Source: Pseudomonadota bacterium (GTDB lineage: Bacteria; Desulfobacterota; Syntrophia; Syntrophales; JADFWA01). Taken from it: a stretch of DNA of 7,718 bases. The position numbers were made by a program, and so were the translations under genes. Below the pieces are notes generated by a model. It searched no databases, was not told the DNA's origin, and saw nothing but the letters and a program-made list of their open reading frames with translations. This document shows positions 1 to 5,330 of the stretch, piece after piece. Each line of letters starts with the position of its first letter. Within the stretch, counting starts at the first letter, position 1. The stretch lies in contig JADFWA010000385.1 of the NCBI GenBank assembly GCA_015222855.1, positions 1 to 7,718 of the forward strand, read 5' to 3'.

Positions 1-630
1 CCGGAAAACGGCAAGGTGACAGACGGTACGATAGTTTATGACGGCAGGTCTATTCAGAATTTGCCCCCGGAAACGATTACGCGCCGGGGGATTATCCAGG
101 TACTGGAGGGACGTCAACCGTTCAGACATCTTACCATTGAAGAAAATCTCAAGGTGGGAACGGCCACGCGTTGGGGTAAACCCTATCAGAAAGACCTGGA
201 GATGGTCTACGATTATTTCCCTGTGCTATCGGAACGGAAAAAGGCGCTTGCTGGATACTGCAGCGGCGGTGAGCTGCAGATGCTTGTTATGGGAAGGGCG
301 CTGATGGCACATCCCGAACTTTTGCTGCTGGATGAACCTTCGCTGGGACTGGCGCCAATGGTAGTGAAAGAAATATTCAGAATAATCAAAAGGATAAACG
401 AGGAGCAGGGGGTTACCATCGTCTTGGTGGAACAGAACGCAAATATGGCACTGCAGATAGCACACTACGGCTATGTTATGGAAAACGGCAGGATTGTGAT
501 GGAAGGCGAGGCGGGCGATCTGAAGGAAAATCCGGATGTGAAGGAATTTTATCTCGGAGTGGGAGCAACGGGTGCGGCCAGATCATATAAAGACGTAAAA
601 TCATACAGACGGCGTAAGCGATGGCTGTGA
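1..630 (+). CDS. livF: Branched-chain amino acid-type ABC transporter ATP-binding protein (LivF family), 5' truncated by the window edge
   Basis: The frame is open from base 1 to the TGA at 628-630, giving 209 visible codons. The start and the Walker A loop lie upstream of the window, so the GTG at 16 is not a real start. Visible ABC ATPase motifs: a Q-loop region (GIIQVLEGRQPF), signature CSGGELQML (usually LSGGEQQM, so Leu is replaced by Cys), Walker B LLLLDEPSLGLAP, and the LivF-type VLVEQNANMAL in place of an H-loop histidine. LivF proteins are cytoplasmic ATPases that pair with LivG and energise the LivHM permease for branched-chain amino acids; relatives take up other amides or aromatic acids. 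The C-terminus carries a basic extension ending RRRKRWL, which I associate with transporters beside acyl-CoA ligases in Desulfobacterota (memory, not checked). It is probably the last gene of a transporter operon upstream. Family is certain, substrate is not. Confidence 0.93.
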   Translation, partial: PENGKVTDGTIVYDGRSIQNLPPETITRRGIIQVLEGRQPFRHLTIEENLKVGTATRWGKPYQKDLEMVYDYFPVLSERKKALAGYCSGGELQMLVMGRALMAHPELLLLDEPSLGLAPMVVKEIFRIIKRINEEQGVTIVLVEQNANMALQIAHYGYVMENGRIVMEGEAGDLKENPDVKEFYLGVGATGAARSYKDVKSYRRRKRWL

Positions 631-777
631 TATTGAAAGCTATCAGTAATCAGCCGTCGGTTTTCATCAAAAAATGGACGATTCCGAAATAATTTCAACG
701 TGTAAGCCATTCTTTTTTTAAACTTTCCCTTTCCCCAAAAATAGACATTGAAAATAAAGTCTGTCCTCCCCATCCTG

Positions 778-840
778 TAGGACAGCCGTCTCGGCTGTCT
801 AATCGATTCACCATTATGGACAGGCGGAACGCCTGTCCTA
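778..840. repeat. REP/BIME-like pair of inverted repeats
   Basis: Two perfect hairpins lie 18 bp apart. The first is GACAGCC-N5-GGCTGTC (781-799), the second GGACAGGC-N5-GCCTGTCC (818-838). The outer flanks also match in inverse orientation: TAGGACAGCC at 778-787 against the reverse complement of 831-840, 9 of 10. This head-to-head arrangement of related GC-rich palindromes resembles repetitive extragenic palindromic elements of the kind mobilised by TnpA-REP transposases. No transposase is in the window. Either hairpin could also attenuate transcription from the ABC operon, but no T-tract follows, so an intrinsic terminator is unlikely. Confidence 0.6.
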
Positions 841-866
841 CTGTGTTGGAAGGGTCAATCTCTATT

Positions 867-895
867 TTGTGGCTTTCTTATTCACTTGATAAAAT
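867..895 (+). promoter_or_regulatory. Possible sigma-70-type promoter
   Basis: TTGTGG (867-872) and TAAAAT (890-895) are separated by exactly 17 bp. The -10 matches the consensus at 5 of 6 positions, the -35 only at the TTG half. A transcript would start near 902 and reach the ATG at 957 after about 55 nt. Such matches are common by chance in AT-rich sequence. Confidence 0.3.
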
Positions 896-956
896 CTTTA
901 ATTTCTGCTACTTAGATATCCATTTCCATCGTAGTGCGTTTTTGTTCCTGGTTTTT

Positions 957-1730
957 ATGAGTGATAAAGATAAGACAAAGGAACAGCTTGTAAATGAATT
1001 GGCTGAGGCCCGCCAGCGAATTGTTGAACTGGAGAAATCGGAAATTGAGTGCAAACGGGTGAAGAGAGCATTGCGGGAAAGCGAGAGGAAGTTTTTACAA
1101 ATAATTGATGGAAGCTCAATACCGGCCTTTGTAGTCGGCAAAAAGCACACTGTCACACATTGCAACAAAGCTTTCGAGAAACTGACCGGAATTTCAGCAA
1201 GTAAAATTATCGGCACCACAAATCAATGGCTGGCTTTCTATTCTGAAGAAAGACCGGTTATGGCCGATCTTATAGTGGATGAGGTGGCAGAGACAGAGAT
1301 AGCCAGATATTATGGGGGCAAGTATCGAAAATCTGTTCTTATGGAAGGGGCATACGAAGCTGAAGATTTCTTTCCCAATCTGGGTGAGGGAGGTAAATGG
1401 CTTTTTTTCACCGCATCACCATTGAGAGACCACCAGGAAAATGTCGTTGGGGCGATAGACCATGACCATGGCAAAATCAAGATTGTTGTAACCAGTGGTT
1501 ATTCTCCAAGCGATAAGGAGAAAGAGACGCTGGCGGCCGGCGCCGCCGGTTTTATCAGCAAGCCGTATCTTTTAGTTGATATACTGGAGAAAGTAAGAAG
1601 AACCCTGGATAAAGAAGAGGTCTATGAGTATAAGCGGGAGGAGGAGAAGATGAAGAAAACCCTGGCGGATTTGAAGCATTCCAACGCCGAACTTGAACAG
1701 TATAGCCTAACACGAACGGCATCGGCATAG
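957..1730 (+). CDS. Chimeric PAS-receiver fragment of a hybrid sensor kinase, probable pseudogene
   Basis: The reading frame encodes 257 aa. I chose ATG 957 because the protein then opens with MSDKDKTKEQLVNELAEARQ, a coiled-coil start typical of deltaproteobacterial PAS sensors; there is no good ribosome-binding site. Residues ~40-168 form one PAS domain (IPAFVVGKKHTVTHCNKAFE, then GKWLFFTASPLRD and VVGAI). At ~1458-1472 the PAS gives way without a break to the back half of a receiver: IVVTSGYSP, AAGAAGFISKP with the conserved Lys, and the last helix. The kinase core and the front of the receiver, with its acidic pocket and phospho-Asp, are absent. The tail (EEEKMKKTLADLKHSNAELEQ) is the lead-in to a second kinase; a strong GGGAGGAGG site before ATG 1650 may be that gene's old start. 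The frame then breaks. It lacks catalytic parts and is probably inactive. Confidence 0.7.
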   Translation: MSDKDKTKEQLVNELAEARQRIVELEKSEIECKRVKRALRESERKFLQIIDGSSIPAFVVGKKHTVTHCNKAFEKLTGISASKIIGTTNQWLAFYSEERPVMADLIVDEVAETEIARYYGGKYRKSVLMEGAYEAEDFFPNLGEGGKWLFFTASPLRDHQENVVGAIDHDHGKIKIVVTSGYSPSDKEKETLAAGAAGFISKPYLLVDILEKVRRTLDKEEVYEYKREEEKMKKTLADLKHSNAELEQYSLTRTASA

Positions 1731-1842
1731 ACCCGCAGTATCACGAGCGCATCTTTGCCATATTTCAGCGCCTGCATGGCGAGGCAGAGTATGCCAATGC
1801 ACCCCGTCCGGACGTCATCCTGCTCGATCTGAATCTGCCAGG
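1706..1842 (+). pseudogene. Remnants of a histidine kinase ATP-binding domain and an Rcp1-like response regulator
   Basis: Frame 2 is open here without any ATG or GTG. Bases 1715-1795 translate to NGIGIDPQYHERIFAIFQRL and HGEAEYA, the G1 box through F-box of a phytochrome-like or SNAELEQ/DLQEPL-type kinase. From ~1796 the frame continues as NAPRPDVILLDLNLPGK, the strand bearing the phospho-Asp in Rcp1-type single-domain response regulators. Neither piece has its flanks: the dimerisation helix, N-box and G2 box of the kinase are missing, as are the rest of the receiver's five strands. The preceding kinase lead-in (SNAELEQ) sits in another frame just upstream, so an internal deletion ending around 1700-1715 would explain both halves. 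Kinase, then Rcp1-like regulator, then REC-PAS sensor is a common operon order in this type of genome (from memory). Confidence 0.75.
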
Positions 1843-1877
1843 GAAATCCGAAATCCTAAATCATGAATCTGAAATCA
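1843..1877 (+). repeat. Heptanucleotide tandem repeat, five units
   Basis: Five 7-bp units start at 1843, 1850, 1857, 1864 and 1871, with consensus (G/T)AAATCN. The first two are identical (GAAATCC), and every unit keeps AATC at positions 3-6. It sits exactly between the Rcp1-like remnant and the start of the next receiver domain. Because 7 is not a multiple of 3, each unit gained or lost shifts the frame. An ATG at 1863, inside the array, is at present out of frame with the receiver. Confidence 0.8.
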
Positions 1878-1885
1878 TAAGGGTT

Positions 1886-2488
1886 TTGCTGATCGAGGAC
1901 ATTCCGGGATACGCCCTGCTTATACGGGAGATGCTGAAGGAGTCCAGCGCTGTCCAGTTCGAGCTGGTGCATGTGGAACGGCTTGAAGATGGATTGATAT
2001 GTCTTCAAAAAGAGACCGTTGACGTGGTTTTATTGGATCTTCATTTATCGGATAGCCGGGGGCTTGACACGTTCATCAGGGTGCACGCTCAGGTACCGGG
2101 AGTGCCTATAGTGATTCTTACCGGTTTTGATGATGAGACCTTGGCACTTGAAGCGGTAAGGAAGGGGGCACAGGATTATCTGGTCAAGGGACAAGTGGTG
2201 GATAGTGACTTGCTGATACGTTCCATGCACTATGCCATCGGGCGCAAGCGGGCGGAGGAGGCACTGCGGGCAAGCGAAGAGAAGTACCGGGAACTTGTGC
2301 AGAACGCTAACAGTATCATTTTGCGAAGGGACCCCGAGGGACATATTACTTTCTTCAACGAATACGCCCAGAAATTTTTCGGTTATACTGAGGATGAAAT
2401 CCTGGGCGAGAATGTGGTGGGTACCATCGTGCCGGAGACAGATGCCTCGGGGCGTGACCTGAAAGCGATGATCGAAGATGTTGGGTGA
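1886..2488 (+). CDS. Receiver-PAS sensor/regulator, interrupted by an in-frame TGA
   Basis: The nominal start is TTG 1886, giving 200 aa, but homology begins two or three codons earlier (IIRVLLIEDIPG), and no ATG or GTG exists in this frame back to the stop at 1703. Numbering from TTG 1886, residues 1-117 form a full receiver with all active-site residues: Glu4-Asp5, phospho-acceptor Asp51 (VVLLDLHLSD), Thr79 (ILTGFDDE) and Lys101 (DYLVKGQ). An ALRASEEK linker follows, then a PAS domain (NSIILRRDPEGHITFFNEYA, FFGYTEDEILGENVVGTIVP). Translation stops at TGA 2486-2488, but the same frame goes on with the rest of the PAS domain, so this is a nonsense mutation in a longer gene. In intact relatives a kinase core would follow. 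It may still give a soluble receiver, but initiation is doubtful. Confidence 0.75.
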   Translation: MLIEDIPGYALLIREMLKESSAVQFELVHVERLEDGLICLQKETVDVVLLDLHLSDSRGLDTFIRVHAQVPGVPIVILTGFDDETLALEAVRKGAQDYLVKGQVVDSDLLIRSMHYAIGRKRAEEALRASEEKYRELVQNANSIILRRDPEGHITFFNEYAQKFFGYTEDEILGENVVGTIVPETDASGRDLKAMIEDVG

Positions 2489-2725
2489 AATCCTGAACGA
2501 TACGCAACCAATGAGAATGAAAACATGCGTCGGAACGGTGAGCAAGTATGGGTTGCGTGGACTAACAAAGGTATTATTGGCAAGGATGGACGTATTGCCG
2601 AAATCCTCTGCATTGGCAACGACGTCACCGACCGCAGGAAGGCGAAGGAGGCATTGCGTGAGAGTGAGGAGAAGCTTGCTGGTATTATTTCTTCGGTGAC
2701 AGATCACATGAGCATGATTGATTGA
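2489..2725 (+). pseudogene. Continuation of the receiver-PAS gene after the nonsense codon
   Basis: The same frame reads NPERYATNENENMRRNGEQV and WVAWTNKGIIGKDGR, then IAEILCIGNDVTDRRKAKEA, which is the second half of the PAS domain begun before TGA 2486. An ALRESEEK linker and the first residues of another PAS (LAGIISSVTDHMSMID) follow, and the frame ends at TGA 2723-2725. There it has fused with the middle of a kinase in a different frame. An internal ATG at 2525 could give a 66-residue peptide, but it would start inside a PAS strand, so independent expression is unlikely. Confidence 0.75.
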
Positions 2726-3315
2726 CCGGAGTGATGGGCAGGATGAGGTGGCCGGGATTGCAGTCAGGATTATCAAAGAGGGGGACCGTATTGCCGACAT
2801 TGTTAAAAACCTTCTTGCCTTTGCCCGTGATTGGAAAGAGGAGCAGGGTCCTGCCCTCATCCAGGATATCCTTGCCGATTCACTCGGTCTGGTAGAGAAG
2901 CAAATACTCAAAGACGGTATCAGATTCAAGACATATATTTCCCCCGATCTTCCCGAAATTAAGGCACGCAGTCAGCATATTCAGCAGGTTTTTTTGAACA
3001 TTCTCAGCAATGCCCGTCATGCCTTGAATCAGAGGTTTCCCGGCTTTCACGAGAACAAGGTCCTTGAGATCAGGAGTGAGGTGGTGGAGATTGAGGGCCG
3101 CAGGTACATTCGAACAACGTTTTATGATAGGGGTGTGGGGATACCTGGGAACATACGGGACAGGATATGTGATCCCTTCTTTTCCTCCAAGCCGAGGGGT
3201 GAGGGTACGGGACTGGGATTAAGTATCAGTCACGGCATTACCAAAGATCATAGTGGAAGACTCTGGTTTGACAGTGTGGAAGGGGAGTATACAAAGGTTA
3301 TGGTCGACTTGCCGA
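2717..3315 (+). repeat. Direct repeat, copy 1 (truncated kinase); copy 2 at 4697-5295
   Basis: The two segments align base for base at a constant offset of 1980 with no insertion or deletion seen. A 60-base stretch counted by hand (2761-2820) differs at 8 positions, about 87% identity. The match begins abruptly at the ATTG-TTGACC motif near 2717 and ends just before the two stop regions diverge. This is a duplication of the C-terminal coding part of an NtrB-like kinase. Confidence 0.9.
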
Positions 3316-3326
3316 CAGTAGAGTAA
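2718..3326 (+). CDS. Histidine kinase C-terminal fragment (HATPase_c), lacking the phospho-histidine
   Basis: The open frame gives 202 aa from a TTG at 2718, with no clear ribosome-binding site. It corresponds to residue ~415 onward of the intact kinase downstream. Visible are the end of the dimerisation helix pair (IIKEGDRIADIVKNLLAFAR), N-box (FLNILSNARHALN), G1 box DRGVGIP, F-box DPFFSSKP, and G2 box GEGTGLGLSI. The H-box is gone: the sequence enters the kinase about 15 residues after the position of the catalytic histidine, and what precedes it is a PAS start in another frame. The protein could bind ATP but cannot autophosphorylate. It overlaps the end of the upstream remnant by 8 bp, which reflects the deletion junction, not designed coupling. 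Most likely a pseudogene, though the ATP-binding motifs are undamaged, so the deletion may be recent. Confidence 0.8.
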   Translation: MIDRSDGQDEVAGIAVRIIKEGDRIADIVKNLLAFARDWKEEQGPALIQDILADSLGLVEKQILKDGIRFKTYISPDLPEIKARSQHIQQVFLNILSNARHALNQRFPGFHENKVLEIRSEVVEIEGRRYIRTTFYDRGVGIPGNIRDRICDPFFSSKPRGEGTGLGLSISHGITKDHSGRLWFDSVEGEYTKVMVDLPTVE

Positions 3327-3393
3327 AGTTTTCTCGCAAGGGCGCAAAGACGCTAAGAAAAAGAATAAAGGGAATCTTTTGAGTTATGAATGA
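3327..3393. other. Short spacer with GCAAAGAC motif
   Basis: Directly after the TAA of the truncated kinase comes AGTTTTC, then a purine-rich segment with CGCAAG-GGCGCAAAGACGC (to 3353). Similar bases (AGTTTTC-CGCAAAGAC) directly follow the stop of the sigma-54 activator at 7055-7070. The remainder is A-rich with no feature I can name. Confidence 0.5.
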
Positions 3394-3453
3394 GAAGGAA
3401 AGTATGCAAAGATCATGGTTGATCTACCGGTGGAGGAAAAGAGGGAGGTATAA
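3394..3453 (+). pseudogene. C-terminal remnant of a third NtrB-like histidine kinase
   Basis: This short frame reads EGKYAKIMVDLPVEEKREV and ends at TAA 3451-3453. It matches the extreme C-termini of both other kinases here (EGEYTKVMVDLP at the end of 2718-3326, EGEYTKAMVDLP in 3456-5330). Nothing upstream in the frame belongs to a kinase: a TGA lies just before, at 3391-3393. It is therefore the last ~19 codons of a kinase gene whose body has been lost, and it ends 2 bp before the GTG start of the intact kinase. Its last codons also carry that gene's ribosome-binding site, which could explain why they survived. Confidence 0.75.
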
Positions 3454-3458
3454 TAGTG
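3443..3458 (+). promoter_or_regulatory. Ribosome-binding site and GTG start of the intact kinase
   Basis: GGGAGGT (3443-3449) lies 6 bp before GTG 3456. This fixes the start, and the protein then opens with a short basic stretch followed directly by a transmembrane helix, as expected for a membrane sensor kinase. Confidence 0.75.
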
Positions 3459-5330
3459 AAAACCCCTTCTAAGTGGGTACCTGCAGCCCTTGTTGTTGCC
3501 AGTATTATGCTTGTTGCATATATTGGTGTTCTCCTTGTTTCCAATTATCTGTCGCAGGTTGGCCTTCAGAAGGACGCCCTTGAGCGTCTGAGGCACGAGA
3601 TGGAGAAGAGAGCTACGGCCGTGAGTTATTTTTATTCCGAGCGGCAAGGTGATTTGAAGACCCTGGCGGCAAGCAGGGCGCTTGAGGTGTTTTTTGAGAA
3701 CAGGGCGCTCGGAATGACGATGGAGTATGGCCTGGGTGCCAGCCTGATTGATGTTTACGTAAGGCTGACTCGCATTATCGAGGAGAGGAAAATTGATGGG
3801 AACAGGATATATACACGTGTGGTCTTTATTGATGACAGCGGAAAGCTGCTTGTAGACAGCAGCGGGAAGGGTCGTGAGCATGAATGGAAGAGGTTTCTTG
3901 CTCCTGGAGGTAAAGATGCGACAATTGTTACCTGGCATGATGGGAAGTTACTCATGACGATGGCTTCAATTCCCTATTTTTTCAAGGGGGAATATTCCGG
4001 TCAGATTGTTGCGTGGATTTCACCCGAGATTGTTTACAAACATTTCATAAAGACAGAGGGTGTAGCCTCGGAGCGCGTTATTTATATTGTTTGTGGTGGA
4101 GATCATCTCCATCTGCCGGCGGATGTGCAATCTAAAATAGCCTTTTCCGGCCTCTTTGATCCGAAGAATGTAAAGATCGGGGAGATACACAGCTTCAAGA
4201 CCTCCGGTGTGGAGATGCTTGCCCTGTGTGTTCCTGTGAGGGATACTCCATTTTCCATGATTGCCGTTTTACCGGCATCGGAGGTATTTGGTCACACGTC
4301 CCCCTGGTATTTGCTTTTTGTGATGGGTATATTGTCGGTGGTCATTCTGGGCGGCGGTGTTTTTGTATTGCGTATCAACACCCGCAATCTTACTCTCAGG
4401 GTGCGTTTTGAGGAGGCAAAAAGGCGTGAGCGTGAGATTGAGGAGAAGAAAGAACTGCTCGAAGAGGAAATCTTCATGCGCCAGCAGGCGGAGGAAAGAC
4501 TGAAAGAGTATAGCGTTAACCTTGAGAAAATGGTCAGGGAGAGGACATCGAAATTGGAGAATGCCCTGAATGATCTTCAGGAAACGCAGGCACAACTTTT
4601 ACAGTCGGAAAAGATGGCTTCCATAGGTGAATTGGCCGCCGGTGTGGCGCATGAGATCAATAACCCCATAAACGGCATTATCAACTATGCCCAGATATTG
4701 GTTGACCAGAGTGATGGGCAGGATGAGGTGACCGGGATTGCAGGGAGGATTATCAAAGAGGGAGATCGTATTGCCGGTATCGTCAAAAACCTTCTTGCCT
4801 TTGCGCGGGAATGGAAGGAGGAATCCGGCCCTGCCCTCATTCAGGATATCCTTGCCGATTCGCTCGGTCTGGTGGAGAGACAGATACTTAAAGACGGCAT
4901 CAGGCTCAAGGTGGATATTCCTCCCGGCCTTCCCGGTATCAGGGTACGTAAGCAGCATATTCAGCAGGTTTTTTTGAACATTCTGAGCAATGTCCGTCAT
5001 GCCTTGAATCGGAGGTTTCCCGGGTTTCATGAAGACAAGGTCCTTGAAATCGGGAGTGAGGTGGTAGAGATTGAAGGCCGAAGGCACATTCGAACAACGT
5101 TTTATGATAGAGGTACGGGGATACCTGTGGACATCCTGGGCAGGATATGCAATCCTTTCTTTTCTACCAAACCAAGGGGTGAAGGTACGGGAATGGGATT
5201 AAGTATCAGCCACGGCATTATCAAAGATCATGCTGGAAGGCTCCGGTTTGACAGTGTGGAAGGAGAATATACAAAGGCTATGGTCGACTTGCCGGTGGAT
5301 ACCGGACAGGAAGTGGAGGATAAGAAATGA
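3456..5330 (+). CDS. Membrane sensor histidine kinase (NtrB-like core, Cache-like periplasmic domain)
   Basis: This 624-aa protein is intact. Residues 8-30 form a first transmembrane helix and 284-305 (WYLLFVMGILSVVILGGGVF) a second. The ~250 residues between them are periplasmic and look like a double-Cache-type sensor (FFENRALGMTMEYGLGASLI, VVFIDDSGKLLVDSS), ligand unknown. A coiled coil (~310-390, with EEKKELLEEEI and MVRERTSKLE) leads to the H-box GELAAGVAHEINNPINGI with His399 as phospho-acceptor. Then come the N-box with Asn512, G1 box DRGTGIP (551-557), F-box NPFFSTKP and G2 box GEGTGMGLSI (575-584). The HEINNP form of the H-box is typical of kinases that pair with sigma-54 activators, and such an activator follows with ATGA overlap, so the pair is almost surely cognate. 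Autophosphorylation at the inner membrane and transfer to the partner's Asp53 is the expected role. No own promoter is evident upstream. Confidence 0.95.
   Translation: MKTPSKWVPAALVVASIMLVAYIGVLLVSNYLSQVGLQKDALERLRHEMEKRATAVSYFYSERQGDLKTLAASRALEVFFENRALGMTMEYGLGASLIDVYVRLTRIIEERKIDGNRIYTRVVFIDDSGKLLVDSSGKGREHEWKRFLAPGGKDATIVTWHDGKLLMTMASIPYFFKGEYSGQIVAWISPEIVYKHFIKTEGVASERVIYIVCGGDHLHLPADVQSKIAFSGLFDPKNVKIGEIHSFKTSGVEMLALCVPVRDTPFSMIAVLPASEVFGHTSPWYLLFVMGILSVVILGGGVFVLRINTRNLTLRVRFEEAKRREREIEEKKELLEEEIFMRQQAEERLKEYSVNLEKMVRERTSKLENALNDLQETQAQLLQSEKMASIGELAAGVAHEINNPINGIINYAQILVDQSDGQDEVTGIAGRIIKEGDRIAGIVKNLLAFAREWKEESGPALIQDILADSLGLVERQILKDGIRLKVDIPPGLPGIRVRKQHIQQVFLNILSNVRHALNRRFPGFHEDKVLEIGSEVVEIEGRRHIRTTFYDRGTGIPVDILGRICNPFFSTKPRGEGTGMGLSISHGIIKDHAGRLRFDSVEGEYTKAMVDLPVDTGQEVEDKK
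4697..5295 (+). repeat. Direct repeat, copy 2 (inside the intact kinase); copy 1 at 2717-3315
   Basis: This covers the part of the intact kinase from about 15 residues after His399 to near the C-terminus. It pairs with 2717-3315 at a constant 1980-bp offset. The repeat is long and similar enough to support homologous recombination, which would delete or duplicate about 2 kb, including the sensor domain. Confidence 0.9.

Larger units (their letters stand above)
631..956. other. Intergenic region with REP-like hairpins and a possible promoter
   Basis: These 326 bases separate the ABC ATPase from the first sensor fragment. I see no credible gene. The first part (631-770) is AT-rich and featureless, with pyrimidine runs near 710-735. 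It is followed by a pair of GC-rich inverted repeats (778-840) and a sigma-70-like promoter candidate (867-895). An open frame from the ATG at 816 runs into the downstream gene, but its first 47 codons translate the hairpin and AT-rich leader and resemble no domain. Confidence 0.7.

Noticed and set aside
778..840. CRISPR-like or intrinsic terminator structure
   Set aside because: Only two hairpins in inverse orientation, no regular direct repeats with spacers, and no T-tract after either stem.
816..956. Longer start (ATG 816) for the first sensor gene
   Set aside because: The added 47 residues translate a REP-like hairpin and AT-rich leader, match no domain, and lie before the typical sensor start at 957.
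2486..2488. Selenocysteine codon
   Set aside because: The position fits an arginine in a PAS domain, there is no redox motif around it, and I could not recognise a SECIS-like hairpin directly downstream; a nonsense mutation is simpler.
2045..2929. 294-codon open frame on the minus strand
   Set aside because: It lies opposite the receiver-PAS and kinase fragments and its translation resembles no protein family; it is a shadow of the + strand coding sequence. The same holds for the other minus-strand frames.
957..3453. Novel multi-domain signalling protein read as one unit
   Set aside because: The pieces are in different frames, separated by stop codons, and each join cuts through a known domain, so decay or assembly error explains it better than a new architecture.
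3386..3472. Small ORF from ATG 3386 (28 codons)
   Set aside because: It reads the third kinase tail and the start of the intact kinase out of frame, and gives an arbitrary basic sequence.
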